Assembly: GCF_024496085.1 (NCBI RefSeq)
Contig: NZ_CP101751.1
Location: forward strand, 1,240,001 to 1,304,000
Source of the DNA: Flavobacterium cerinum
Lineage (GTDB): Bacteria; Bacteroidota; Bacteroidia; Flavobacteriales; Flavobacteriaceae
Length of the DNA stretch: 64,000 nucleotides
Direction of reading: 5' to 3'
A program made the position numbers and the translations under genes. Below, in pieces: positions 50,801 through 60,178 of this stretch (its first letter is position 1; each line of letters opens with the position of its first letter). The notes beneath the pieces are model-generated. The model had not been told where the DNA came from. It worked only from the letters and a program-made list of their open reading frames with translations, and searched no databases.

Positions 50801-53800
50801 GGTCATTCGGATACGATGACGTATTTTACGGATGCAAACCGAGATGGCTTGGTCGATATCGTAAGTAACGGAGTCGTATACTTTAACCGATTAGACACGA
50901 ATGAGACCCCTACGTTTTTAGCATCGAGTGAATTAACACCAAATATGCTAATTACAGCTGAACCGGGTGTAAGACCCGCGCCGGAAGCACCGGACGAATT
51001 ACAGAATGTAATGGTTGATTATGATATTGTGAGGGTATGGGAAGCTCCGGAAAAAGGGATGGTAGTTATTAGAGATCAGATTTCACTGGAAGGAAACAAT
51101 CCTAATGATAAAGCAGTATATTCGATTGAGAGGGTAGATAGAGATCAGGTTGCTTTTAGACTTTATTTAAAAGAGTTGGTGGCTGGACAGGCACCAATAA
51201 ATGTACTGGTAAATTCTTATGATAACAGTGTGCCATTGTCACAAAACCGATATTTTGGTGGTGATGCCATAGCGGTATATAGACGAGATAAAATCTATTT
51301 CAGATTGCATAAAAATACAGATGGGAATAATCCTGTTTTAAAGTCAAATCCAAGTATAGAATATGTAGCAGGTCCACAACCAGTGCGTATCGATCAAAAT
51401 GGTATCGACCATAATAATGTTAATTATAAAGATTCCTTTATTTTGAGTCATGACGATGAGATCGGATTGCAAGGTACCGGTAAAGTGAAATTTGAATGGT
51501 CGAATTTTACCGTGTCCAATATGTCGGATGATGTGACCTACAAAATTGTAAAATATACTTATACTCCGAATTTTGCAGTTGCGCCTACAGAAGAGGTGAT
51601 TTATCAAAAGGTTTGTCCTCAAAATGCAAGTACAGTAGTATCGATGGCAGGAAATGCTATGCCGAATGATATCAGTAATTATGTGGTGTCCAACCTGAAC
51701 AATCAGGAAGTTTCGTTTAAATTGATTGTAGAGTCAGATTCAAATGTAAACTGGAAAACGATAGAATGGAAGCCTAAATTTACATATATCCCGGATGCTA
51801 ATGCTATTAGCTCGGGTGTTGCCGAGAGAAGTGTTTATAAATATCCTGTAGCTAAATATTCGATTTTTAGAGGAGCTTATAATGGTAAATACCGATTAAG
51901 TGGTAATAATGCCAATTTGCCTAATGGAGGAATGGTATGGAATGTGCCAAATACAGTACAGACATTCGGATTGAAAGTAAACACAGGATTAAATAGTACC
52001 CCGGCACTCACCAGCTCGGATAACGGTTCTTTTACATTAGTTGTAAAAAAAGACGGGAAATATATCGGGAAAAGAAAAATTACAATTCAAAACGGAGTAG
52101 TTTCTGTTTCGAATAATAATGATCCGATAACACTTTATACCGGGAATATTAATTCAATATCACCGACTGTAGATATTACAGCGGAGTTTTATATGAACGG
52201 AGTCGAGAATGATATCCTTTTTCAAAAATGGATGCAGTCTGCAATAGGACATAATTATACTTATTCAGAACCGGGTCAAACACCTGTGTCTGAATATTCA
52301 ACCCTAGGAGCATTAATATATATCGGATATAACTGGTCACTGCCATATCAAACAGGTGATAATTATAAACGTGACGTTATTTACAGTAGTTATTATACCA
52401 GTAGAAGTTACGGTAATGATATACTTTTTGCTCCGTCACAGAACCATTCATTAGAGCATCTTGGTCCACTTTATAACGGCTGGGGGCAGTTTATGTATAA
52501 TGAAAATCATGATCCGAATGCGAATACACCATCTGATACTTATGGAAAACTAATTAATACGGAAGTGGTAAATAATCCTTCATTGGGAATGCAAAGCGAT
52601 GTATTAGAACAGATGGGAATCGATACCAGTCAGTGTAATAATGCACCGGATCCGGCTGCCTGTATACAAAATTTATTTGTGAGTACGCTGAACCTGCCGG
52701 GACAAAATACCGATTTTTCACAGTATACTATTGCAGAATTACAAGCTCTGGGGAATTCGTTACAGCAACTTGTTGTTGACCCTCCGGCAATATGCTTGTG
52801 GGCAGCGAAGCCGATCCGAAGTGTAAACGGAGATAATGTAATGACAGAGAAGTGGCAAGGAATGTTTGATTCGAATTATACAGCAAATACAACGATGCGT
52901 GCCGGTGATTTCGAAGGTTCTGAGTTTGATAATTTGTTTAATGAAGATGATAGTGATACGCATTTTACAGAACAGATTGATCTTCAAACGGGAATGTATG
53001 CGATTAATAAACATCATCAAAATGCATCTAGATCTTATACCATAGGATGGGGACCTCTCAACTTTAGTCGTAGCAGCTTACATGATGAGGGATATAGTAG
53101 AGTAACTCAAGAGTTTATGGATTTAAACGGAGATGGTTATCCTGAAATATTCTGGTCGGAGAATCTACAAACAACAACAATGACCGGTGGACACAATGCC
53201 CAGTTAGGCGGAGATCCGGGTTATGGAAATATATCGGTAAATCATAGTGAAAATAGTGGTATTACCTTGTCACAAGGATCGATTATTGCCGGAGCAAAAA
53301 GCGCAGGAGCTGATAAGAATAGCGATAGTAACGGAAATGGAGGTGAAGAAAAAAGAGCTCTTAATATAGGAAAACCATCCGGAAGGATTGGAGTTTCGGC
53401 TAGTTTGGATGGTGAAAATTATGGCGAAGATTTTTGGCAGGATATCAATGGTGATGGGTTAGCGGACAGAGTTAATATTAACGGCAGTATTTTTACTGTA
53501 CGATTTAATAAAGGTAAAATAGAAGCCGGAGCCGGTATAAATGCAGGAGGGTTGGAAAATCCTATGAGTTTTACCAATCTAAGCCCTTATGTAAGTTCAC
53601 CGAGTCCGTTAGGTATAAATTTAGGTTTTAGTATTGACGGAGCGATTAACAATATATTAGGGTCATTGTCAATGGGGTTCAGTATTGATATCGGAGCGAG
53701 TATGAACGGTGGAAATACAAAGGTCACTTTTGATGATGTTAATAACGACGGTTTGGTGGATATTATCACAGAATCAGGAATTCGTTTTAATGAAGGAAAT

Positions 53801-56800
53801 AAATTTTCCGGAACGGTATACCCGATTACACTAAACCTTAATAATGATTCTAGAAGTACAGCATTAGGAGTGAACGGTAGTCTTTCAGTATTTGGAGGTT
53901 TCCCGATTTGCTGTCCAATTTTCTTCGGAATTTTTCTTCCTATTATTCATGTTAAATATGGAGGTACAACCCGCGGAAGTGCTAACTTATCAATAGCTGA
54001 AAGTTTAAAATCCTACAGGGATTTTGATAAAGATGGTTTTACCGATATGGTAGCTAAAGACGGTGGTGACTTTTTGGTTTTTCACTCTAATATTAAAAGA
54101 ACCAATTTGTTAAAAACGGTTCAAAACCCATTGGGAGGAACTTTTACAGTCGACTATACACCGAAAGCTGTTGATTATAACAACCCGCATTCCCGATGGG
54201 TAATGTCAGGACTTGTAATTCATGATGGAAAAACATTGGCCAATGAAGGAATTGATGTTTATAGAAAAAGCTTCGAATACGAAAGAGGTCGTTATGACAG
54301 ACGGGAAAGAGAGTTCTATGGTTACGGAATGACAAGAACACTAGATTATAAATTAGGCGAAGAAGCTTATCGAACGACTGTAACGGAATATCATAACGAT
54401 AACTATTTCTTAAAAGGATTAGTGAAAAAATCGTATGTAAAAAAAGGGCCATATTATGGTACAGCCAGCGGTCCTGTATTTTCGCAAACGGAGAATTTCT
54501 ATGAGTTAAGAAAAATATTGGCAAACGGTCAGATGGATATTAATTCTTCGTTACCGCTAACATTTGACGTGGGAGGAAAAGAAGGTAGAAAACAGGCCGG
54601 TGTGGTGATGGTTAAAACCCGAAATGAGGTTTATGAATTAGGAACAAACACGATTGTTTCGGAAAGCCGTATGAAATATGACGGTTATGGTAGGGTTACG
54701 GATTATATCAATAATGGAGATCTGGCAACCACAGCCGATGATTATTCGTCTACGGTTTCCTACCATAATGATGCTGCTTTAGTTGCTAAAAATATCCTGA
54801 ATGTTCCGAAAGAGATTAAGGTGTTCGATTCCAGTAGCGGTTCTTCTGTGTTGAAACGAAGAAGAATGACGGATCAAATCGACCCGAATACAGGAGCAAT
54901 CGGTGCGATTCTGGCGTATAAAGACGCGGGTAGTTTTGTGAAAACTACTATGGAATATGATGGTTTTGGTAATCTTATACGGGTGGAATTCCCGCGAAAT
55001 CATAATAATCAGGCTTTCTGGTATATGTACGGATACGATACAGCAACCAATAAGTATGTGACACAGATCGATGATGCCTTTGGTTATTATTCGACTACAG
55101 AATACGATCCGAAATTTGATAAAATATTGGAATCTATTGATATAGGTGGAAGTATCGTCCAATATCAGTATGATACCTTCGGTCGACTAGTTACAGTAAA
55201 AGGACCGAAAGAACTCGTTGCGGCTATTTCGGATTATACGATTAGATTTAAGTATTATCCTACATATGCGGATTTAGGAGCGAACCCATGTGTTTCAAGT
55301 ACCGACTTCCTTCCGGTGGCGGTAACAACGCATTATGACGAACAACACGATCCGAATGCGATTGAAACGTTTACGTTTATGGATGGATTGGGAAGACCAA
55401 TACAGGTGAAAAAGGATATCGAAATCAATACAGGAACAGTTGATAAACCGATGTATGAAGAAGCGATGTCGGTTTCAGGATGGGTGTATTACGATGATTA
55501 CGGACGAGGAATCCGACAGTATAATCCTACTTATGAAGGTAAGAGCTGTACGGTAAATTATAAGATTAACCAACAAGTGGTTCCGTATTTCTCAAAAACG
55601 GAATACGATGAATTAGACCGCGTGGTTAAAACTACTGATCAGGATGGTAAAGAGGCAACAATAGCTTATACGATCGATACGGATCAAAATGGTAGTATGG
55701 CATTAAAAACCCGATCAGTTACAGATCAAAACGGATCACAACTGGTGATATCGGAAATATTTAAAGATGTCAACGGAAGAGTGAATATGACTAAGAATGT
55801 AGGGCCATCAGGCGATATCTGGACAAAGTTCAACTATAACGGAATTGGTGAATTGTTGAGCTATGTTGATGCGGAAGATTTGACTACAACTTATGACTAT
55901 GACGATTTGGGAAGAAAAACGGAAGTAACACATCCGGATAACGGAACAACAAAATATGCATATGATGATTCTGGCAACCTTACTAAATTGGAAACGGCTA
56001 ATTTAACAAATGCTGGAACTGCTATTTCATATGAATATGAATACAACAGACCAATTAGAGTTAAGTTCCCGCCAACCGCAAGCGGAGCCAATATTAGTGA
56101 TGTGACCTATAAATACGGAAATGGCGGACCGATAACAGGTAGGCTAACCTATCAAAAAGATGCTTCCGGGGAGCAACATTTTGATTATGGTAGTATGGGT
56201 GAACTGATTTATAACAGACGTACAGTTGTGGGACCGAATATCCCGACACGTGTATTTGAAACGTATTTTGAATACGATAGCTGGAACCGATTAAAAAAGA
56301 TGACTTATCCGGATGGAGAAAGAGTATCGTATTACTACGATCTTGGCGGAAATCTAAACCGAGTGTTAGGAAATGTAGCCAGTACGGATTACGAATATAT
56401 TAAACGTATCGATTACGATCACTACGAACAGCGAATGTATTTGTTATACGGAAATAACACGGAAACCAAATATACATATAGTCCGTCATTACGACGTTTG
56501 AATAATCTGAATGTTAAAACGGCAGACCAACAAAATATGTTTAACAATAATTATACATATGATAATGTCGGAAATGTCAGAGCAATTACAAACAATGCAG
56601 TATATAATCCTACGAATCGATTAGGCGGGACTTATGAGCATAGTTTTAAATACGATAACCTGAACCGACTGGCATCAGCTAGGGGTAGTTTTACTGGTTT
56701 TGTAAACCGGGAAACAAACAATAACAGTAATTATGCATTGGACATGGAGTATAATGATACACATGGTATCAAAGTGAAAAATCAGGGACATACCATTCTA

Positions 56801-58456
56801 AGCTATTTAACCAATCAGGATAATACGTATAATAATAATTACGAATATGTTTCCGGATCGCATAAAGTGAAGAGTATTGTCGATGCGAATACCGGAAATA
56901 CGGAAGACTTTAAATATGACTTAAACGGAAATATGACGGTACGATCGACATCGGCAGGAATGAATACTTCGATGTATTGGGATGAAAGTAACCGTTTACG
57001 TGTGGTAGATAAGGACGGTCAGATGCAACATTATATTTATGATGCTACCGGAGAGCGTATCTTAAAAGGAACTTCACGAGTGGAACAGGTGTTCGAAAAC
57101 GGAACATTAGTAAACGGAAGCGGTGTAAGTTTTGAAGCCTATACAACTTATCCGAGTGCCTATGTTGTAGTTGACGGAAGAGGAGAATACAGTAAGCATT
57201 ATTATGCCGGAGCGCAACGTATTGTTAGCCGAATCGGAGAAAGCGATGCCAGTATTTTTGAACGTTTGGATAAAACGGAGTTGGATGTTAAAAAGCTACA
57301 ACAGGCTCAAAAAACGGATTTGGAACAAATGGTTTCGAAATCGGATAGCGGAAAAGTGTACTTTAAGGATTATCAACCGGAGACACTTACGGAAGAAAAA
57401 GACAGTGAAAAGTCGGAGAGTGAACGAGCCTCGCAGGTAACGGAGCAGTTCCCGTATACAGATATTTATTACTACCATCCGGATCATTTGGGATCAAGTA
57501 CGTATTTAACAGATGCGAACGGAATGCCGTACCAATTTTTCTTAAATTTACCATTCGGAGAAACAATGGTGGAAATGCACAGTTTTACAGAAAACTATGC
57601 GTCACCTTATAAATTTAACGGTAAAGAACTGGATAGCGAAACGGGAATGTATTATTACGGTGCCCGTTATTATGATCCTAAAGTTAGTATTTGGTTAAGT
57701 GTGGATCCGTTAGCTCAAAAATATCAGGGATGGAATCCGTATAATTATACGATGCAAAACCCGATTAATTTGATTGATCCTGATGGAAAACAATCTATTG
57801 ATCCACCTTTTAAAAGAGGTTCGTTAGCTAAGCCAGTTTTTAAATACGATTCAGGATTTTCTAAGTTCCCAAAAAATAAAGGACAATCAATTTGGGATGA
57901 AGTTTCTTATGGATTTTGGAATCTAGCAGGTAAGGCCGCGAGTTATACCTCATTGAAAGATGCTTCGAAAGCATATTTACATTATATAGGTGCAACAGGA
58001 ACTGATTTGAATTTTAACTTAGGTAAATATTTTAAAGAGGACTATAGTGGTAAAATGACTCTTTATGAGTTGAGAGAAATTGCTAAAAAGAGTGCAATGG
58101 AAATTCAACCAGGAGTTGGGCAAACTGAAATGACAAGTAAAGGTTTTTCTGCGGGTAGAGCTGCTGATTTTCCTTATCCAGAAACACAGAATTGGCAAAA
58201 GGCAATAGGAGCATTTAATTTATATATGAGAGCAAACGTTTCCGTAGCTGAACAGAAAAATGGAGATTTAGAATATACAATGCAGCTTACTATTTTTGGA
58301 GAAGATTTATATAATTTTAATCCAGGAGCTAAAGATATTGCAACCGGCGTTAGTGACGATTCTAATGGTAAGTTTGAAGTTCAAGGGCTTGCTAAGCAAT
58401 TTATGTCAAAAGGAAAGCATAAAGAAACTATACATTGGTCTGTAAAAAAGAAATAA
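47837..58456 (+). CDS. Giant SpvB/YD-repeat (Rhs-type) polymorphic toxin
   Basis: This 3539-residue protein starts with a signal-like segment (TVHYIVLIGMLHSTFVAPAQG, within about 18-40). An SpvB domain (about 490-800) is recognisable from YPIKIPAGRKGMQPNLAVQY and GWLGEGWNISVPAI. FG-GAP/VCBS-like calcium motifs (DIDGDGLEDV, DANRDGLVDI, DLNGDGYPEI, DINGDGLADR, DVNNDGLVDI, DKDGFTDM) lie between about 905 and 2085. YD repeats (about 2500-3080) lead to an Rhs core ending at NPINLIDPDGK, residue 3318. The last 221 residues form a distinct AT-rich C-terminal domain I cannot assign. The Rhs shell usually encapsulates such a tip. A lipoprotein gene follows after 3 bases. Confidence 0.88.
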   Translation: MDYRNTRYSGIKKNVFQTVHYIVLIGMLHSTFVAPAQGILEAYFKPSNIQYYAGSMAKKHPERLFGNSDTTALSNQPGQTKTESVRVSNDVTTVKTATSAAKQWAADIPSGIIGSSKEMPMDSPSDNVFKFNIDALPDSRNYNIYLTYDVYGVDGVNAVSRSINDRLATGGYIVKGTNKWSQQKEEIDGNWLKNGENKVVFATPERSTYQYSIKNVTIAVEKKKPLEIAPTVIVHNSDITLSKDNKIYIKGFLKGKEEAIAKVTANGKTLRYNNGEFEGFIELSDRIKKDQLVVIKAEDEGGLIGQELLTLGAVLEADQSFEIEKSKEYLSNRFEAYKGGMLAVSGAKITIPDSALVKSRLVSIRELRKIDIVPLGPGLINVTKGGKAYRFLPDGTKFEKPVKIALEYDSLLIPKGYTAADIKSFYFDTQQKRWIEVKRDQVDTEAKSIVSETTHFTDYINGIIQVPESPQSTAFAPTMMNDIKAADPSAEITMMSPPQASYDGNANVSYPIKIPAGRKGMQPNLAVQYSSESKGGWLGEGWNISVPAITLDTRWGVPLFDAQKETEIYTLAGEQLMYPKMANGEDYMPNRHMDAGTASNGSPVYSTEKQLRSYALSANKKAFSFRKKTDNTLVERFGSTPANYFWKVTATDGTISWYGGKDGAIDDNAVIKNDDENIVHWALYMTEDVYGNRVKYVYNQANLPVQSGNNANLTSRRSFYLKNIYYTGKGTDDGKYRVEFINETTLRPDVTINNRLGLRQVEPYRLTKVNVWYDTTKVRSYDFAYAIGKFNKSLLKTITEKDATGQIAYSHNLTYYNDLPSNNNVFDQGIKVILPTVAPNYQLNFGNLLNASKMNSSQNVENGWEVEMSGGAELRFWSHSQNESATFMGGMPFGESKSKEVGKVTLIDIDGDGLEDVVYQNSDGLWYHAHQVRETDIKDHTFVTAKKINKAKEFFRSESITKNKFGESWNAKFQFYSPAFYYGEKRFVGHSDTMTYFTDANRDGLVDIVSNGVVYFNRLDTNETPTFLASSELTPNMLITAEPGVRPAPEAPDELQNVMVDYDIVRVWEAPEKGMVVIRDQISLEGNNPNDKAVYSIERVDRDQVAFRLYLKELVAGQAPINVLVNSYDNSVPLSQNRYFGGDAIAVYRRDKIYFRLHKNTDGNNPVLKSNPSIEYVAGPQPVRIDQNGIDHNNVNYKDSFILSHDDEIGLQGTGKVKFEWSNFTVSNMSDDVTYKIVKYTYTPNFAVAPTEEVIYQKVCPQNASTVVSMAGNAMPNDISNYVVSNLNNQEVSFKLIVESDSNVNWKTIEWKPKFTYIPDANAISSGVAERSVYKYPVAKYSIFRGAYNGKYRLSGNNANLPNGGMVWNVPNTVQTFGLKVNTGLNSTPALTSSDNGSFTLVVKKDGKYIGKRKITIQNGVVSVSNNNDPITLYTGNINSISPTVDITAEFYMNGVENDILFQKWMQSAIGHNYTYSEPGQTPVSEYSTLGALIYIGYNWSLPYQTGDNYKRDVIYSSYYTSRSYGNDILFAPSQNHSLEHLGPLYNGWGQFMYNENHDPNANTPSDTYGKLINTEVVNNPSLGMQSDVLEQMGIDTSQCNNAPDPAACIQNLFVSTLNLPGQNTDFSQYTIAELQALGNSLQQLVVDPPAICLWAAKPIRSVNGDNVMTEKWQGMFDSNYTANTTMRAGDFEGSEFDNLFNEDDSDTHFTEQIDLQTGMYAINKHHQNASRSYTIGWGPLNFSRSSLHDEGYSRVTQEFMDLNGDGYPEIFWSENLQTTTMTGGHNAQLGGDPGYGNISVNHSENSGITLSQGSIIAGAKSAGADKNSDSNGNGGEEKRALNIGKPSGRIGVSASLDGENYGEDFWQDINGDGLADRVNINGSIFTVRFNKGKIEAGAGINAGGLENPMSFTNLSPYVSSPSPLGINLGFSIDGAINNILGSLSMGFSIDIGASMNGGNTKVTFDDVNNDGLVDIITESGIRFNEGNKFSGTVYPITLNLNNDSRSTALGVNGSLSVFGGFPICCPIFFGIFLPIIHVKYGGTTRGSANLSIAESLKSYRDFDKDGFTDMVAKDGGDFLVFHSNIKRTNLLKTVQNPLGGTFTVDYTPKAVDYNNPHSRWVMSGLVIHDGKTLANEGIDVYRKSFEYERGRYDRREREFYGYGMTRTLDYKLGEEAYRTTVTEYHNDNYFLKGLVKKSYVKKGPYYGTASGPVFSQTENFYELRKILANGQMDINSSLPLTFDVGGKEGRKQAGVVMVKTRNEVYELGTNTIVSESRMKYDGYGRVTDYINNGDLATTADDYSSTVSYHNDAALVAKNILNVPKEIKVFDSSSGSSVLKRRRMTDQIDPNTGAIGAILAYKDAGSFVKTTMEYDGFGNLIRVEFPRNHNNQAFWYMYGYDTATNKYVTQIDDAFGYYSTTEYDPKFDKILESIDIGGSIVQYQYDTFGRLVTVKGPKELVAAISDYTIRFKYYPTYADLGANPCVSSTDFLPVAVTTHYDEQHDPNAIETFTFMDGLGRPIQVKKDIEINTGTVDKPMYEEAMSVSGWVYYDDYGRGIRQYNPTYEGKSCTVNYKINQQVVPYFSKTEYDELDRVVKTTDQDGKEATIAYTIDTDQNGSMALKTRSVTDQNGSQLVISEIFKDVNGRVNMTKNVGPSGDIWTKFNYNGIGELLSYVDAEDLTTTYDYDDLGRKTEVTHPDNGTTKYAYDDSGNLTKLETANLTNAGTAISYEYEYNRPIRVKFPPTASGANISDVTYKYGNGGPITGRLTYQKDASGEQHFDYGSMGELIYNRRTVVGPNIPTRVFETYFEYDSWNRLKKMTYPDGERVSYYYDLGGNLNRVLGNVASTDYEYIKRIDYDHYEQRMYLLYGNNTETKYTYSPSLRRLNNLNVKTADQQNMFNNNYTYDNVGNVRAITNNAVYNPTNRLGGTYEHSFKYDNLNRLASARGSFTGFVNRETNNNSNYALDMEYNDTHGIKVKNQGHTILSYLTNQDNTYNNNYEYVSGSHKVKSIVDANTGNTEDFKYDLNGNMTVRSTSAGMNTSMYWDESNRLRVVDKDGQMQHYIYDATGERILKGTSRVEQVFENGTLVNGSGVSFEAYTTYPSAYVVVDGRGEYSKHYYAGAQRIVSRIGESDASIFERLDKTELDVKKLQQAQKTDLEQMVSKSDSGKVYFKDYQPETLTEEKDSEKSESERASQVTEQFPYTDIYYYHPDHLGSSTYLTDANGMPYQFFLNLPFGETMVEMHSFTENYASPYKFNGKELDSETGMYYYGARYYDPKVSIWLSVDPLAQKYQGWNPYNYTMQNPINLIDPDGKQSIDPPFKRGSLAKPVFKYDSGFSKFPKNKGQSIWDEVSYGFWNLAGKAASYTSLKDASKAYLHYIGATGTDLNFNLGKYFKEDYSGKMTLYELREIAKKSAMEIQPGVGQTEMTSKGFSAGRAADFPYPETQNWQKAIGAFNLYMRANVSVAEQKNGDLEYTMQLTIFGEDLYNFNPGAKDIATGVSDDSNGKFEVQGLAKQFMSKGKHKETIHWSVKKK
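57791..58456 (+). other. Variable C-terminal toxin tip of the Rhs protein
   Basis: This segment encodes residues 3319-3539, after the conserved DPDGK junction where Rhs proteins switch from shell to toxin. Codon and base use become more AT-rich and less repetitive. The end contains FNPGAKDIATGVSDD and NGKFEVQGLAKQF, which look like a defined globular domain, but I recognise no catalytic motif. Because the neighbouring immunity candidate is a lipoprotein, the target may lie in the periplasm or membrane. Confidence 0.65.
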
Positions 58457-58459
58457 AAA

Positions 58460-58939
58460 ATGAAAGAGAGAATAAAAATAGTTGTTTTTAGTGTGTTGGT
58501 TATAATATGTTTTTCATGTAATCTAAAAGAAAAAGATTACAATGAAAATATTAATGAATTAAATGAGTACATTAATAATATAGAAAAACCAAGAAATGTA
58601 AAGTTTAAAATTTATGAGTTAAATTCGAATGTCTCTAGAATTGGCCCTTCAGATAATTGCTTAGTTGCAATTTTAACCTATTCTAAAGATGACTTTTTAA
58701 GGATAAAGAATGAAATCGTAAAAGAGGAGCCTGTTGATATAAAATTTATTAAAAAAGATGATAAATTAGCATGGTTTCCTAAATCTGTTACTGATGAATT
58801 TGTTTTAAAAGGAGATTTGTATTATAGTATTAAAGCCAAATCCTATAAAGCTAATTGTTTTTATAAAGATCCATATATACATGGTTTTTGCTTTTTTACA
58901 GATCAGAATGAGATTTTTTTAAGCTTATATGCTTTATAA
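58460..58939 (+). CDS. Lipoprotein, candidate immunity protein of the Rhs toxin
   Basis: This 159-residue protein has a lipoprotein signal (IKIVVFSVLVIICFSC, Cys 20), so the mature part should sit in the periplasm on a membrane. The mature domain is mixed alpha/beta with no recognised family. Its start lies 3 bases after the toxin stop, the normal place for an immunity gene. An identical protein is encoded at 62370. The immunity role is inferred from position, coupling and duplication. Confidence 0.72.
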   Translation: MKERIKIVVFSVLVIICFSCNLKEKDYNENINELNEYINNIEKPRNVKFKIYELNSNVSRIGPSDNCLVAILTYSKDDFLRIKNEIVKEEPVDIKFIKKDDKLAWFPKSVTDEFVLKGDLYYSIKAKSYKANCFYKDPYIHGFCFFTDQNEIFLSLYAL

Positions 58940-58950
58940 AAAAAATAGAT

Positions 58951-58966
58951 CGCTCGGATTTGCAAT
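58951..58966. repeat. Left half of palindrome split by the IS4 element
   Basis: CGCTCGGATTTGCAAT is the left part of a palindrome whose right part (ATTTGCAATCCGAGCG) resumes at 60179. Joined without the IS, they give CGCTCGGA, a TTTGCAA loop and TCCGAGCG. ATTTGCAAT is the repeated target site. Confidence 0.85.
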
Positions 58967-60178
58967 CATAAGTGTTCGAAACCTTAAAAGCTATATTTTT
59001 GAAATAAAAAAGATGAATGTTTCAGAAGTGCTGAATTATATTCCAAAAGAAGAATTGTCAAGATTATCATTGGAATACAATATTGATTATCAAGTTAAAA
59101 AATTAGATGGGCAAACCATGTTTCAATTACTCTTGTTTTCAATGCTTAATGTGAGGCATAACAGTTTAAGGGTAATGGAACATTTTTACCATTCTTTAGC
59201 CTTCAAAAGTATTGCCAATCAAAGTTTTGACGGCGTTAAGTATAATTCACTAAGAGATCGATTGGTTACAATTAATCCCGATTATTTTGAAGCTATCTTT
59301 AAAAAATGTCTGGAACAATTTCAAGACAAATATTTACAGAAAAAACATAACATTATTTCGTTCGATTCGACTCTTGTAAGTATTTCTTCAAAGCTTTTAA
59401 AAGAAGGTATGCGAATTAATAAGCAAGGAGATAAAAGGTTCGTAAAATTTAGCATGGCATTTTCAAATGTACCTGTTCACTCGAAAATATTTACTGAACA
59501 GGGTTTTGTGTCAGAAGATTTTGCATTAAAGGAGCTAATAAATGAATGCGTGTTAAGCAAAGAAAATATTCTGGTTTTTGACAGAGGTCTTCAGTCTAGA
59601 TCTAGTTTTGAGGAGTTTAATGAAAATGGTTTTATTTTCGTGACCAGGCTCAATAATTATACGCGTTTTGAAGTGATTAATGAATTTGAAGTCAAGGAGC
59701 AAGAAACGGAAAAATTGACTATAAACAGAGATATAGAGGTAAGACTTTATGACAAGAGTAATAAAAAAACACAATCCTTCTTACGCTTGATAATAGCTAC
59801 TGAAAAGCAAAGCAAAGAAGTGTTTTACTTCTTGAGTAATAGTGATAGTTTAACCGCTAAAGAAATAGTTGCTATTTATAAACAACGATGGGAAATAGAA
59901 GTATTTTTCAAATTTATCAAACAGCATCTTAATTTTAACCATCTAATATCGAGAGATATAAATGGAATTAGAGTTATGATGTATATGACCTTGATTACGG
60001 CAATTCTTCTTACTGTTTATAAAAAACTTAATGAGTTAAAAGGCTATAAAATTCCAAAATTAAAATTTGCGAATGAACTTGAAGTGTTGATAATTAAGGA
60101 TATAGTGTTGAAGTGTGGCGGAGATCCAAACAAAATGCAGAATCTTTTTGGTACAAGTTAAGGTTTCGAACACTTATG
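58967..60178 (+). mobile_element. Complete IS4-family insertion sequence
   Basis: The element is 1212 bp with perfect 21 bp terminal inverted repeats (CATAAGTGTTCGAAACCTTAA and its complement). The direct repeat ATTTGCAAT (9 bp) flanks it at 58958-58966 and 60179-60187; counted with the next base pair on each side it could be 11 bp. It carries one DDE transposase. Intact ends and target duplication indicate a recent insertion, into a palindromic repeat downstream of the immunity gene. Confidence 0.93.
59013..60161 (+). CDS. IS4-family transposase
   Basis: The ATG at 59013 (MNVSEVLNYIPKEEL) gives 382 residues. An open stretch upstream to 58929 runs into the lipoprotein gene and across the IS end, so it is not part of the protein. 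DDE residues appear as Asp 118 in ISFDSTLV, Asp 190 in LVFDRGLQ, and Glu 296 in YKQRWEIEVFFKFIK, a textbook Y-x2-R-x3-E-x6-K signature of IS4. The stop codon lies inside the right inverted repeat. It appears intact. Confidence 0.95.
   Translation: MNVSEVLNYIPKEELSRLSLEYNIDYQVKKLDGQTMFQLLLFSMLNVRHNSLRVMEHFYHSLAFKSIANQSFDGVKYNSLRDRLVTINPDYFEAIFKKCLEQFQDKYLQKKHNIISFDSTLVSISSKLLKEGMRINKQGDKRFVKFSMAFSNVPVHSKIFTEQGFVSEDFALKELINECVLSKENILVFDRGLQSRSSFEEFNENGFIFVTRLNNYTRFEVINEFEVKEQETEKLTINRDIEVRLYDKSNKKTQSFLRLIIATEKQSKEVFYFLSNSDSLTAKEIVAIYKQRWEIEVFFKFIKQHLNFNHLISRDINGIRVMMYMTLITAILLTVYKKLNELKGYKIPKLKFANELEVLIIKDIVLKCGGDPNKMQNLFGTS

Larger units (their letters stand above)
58445..58966 (+). repeat. 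Duplicated segment, copy 1 (immunity gene and flanks)
   Basis: By eye this segment matches 62355-62876 base for base, offset 3910, except G at 58952 against A at 62862. It covers the toxin stop codon, the whole lipoprotein gene and the first half of the downstream palindrome. Confidence 0.93.

Noticed and set aside
57791..58456. SpvB-like ADP-ribosyltransferase tip, because the N-terminal half is SpvB-like
   Set aside because: No R-STS-ExE pattern is visible in the C-terminal domain; the SpvB domain of the shell does not imply that activity.
47837..58456. Tc-type insecticidal toxin complex (TcB/TcC)
   Set aside because: No TcA partner is nearby, and the protein carries a signal peptide; the SpvB and YD architecture alone is shared by many Bacteroidota proteins.
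58929..59012. Upstream extension of the IS4 transposase frame into the lipoprotein gene
   Set aside because: It crosses the IS boundary and the end of the lipoprotein gene; the ATG at 59013 inside the IS gives a normal transposase.
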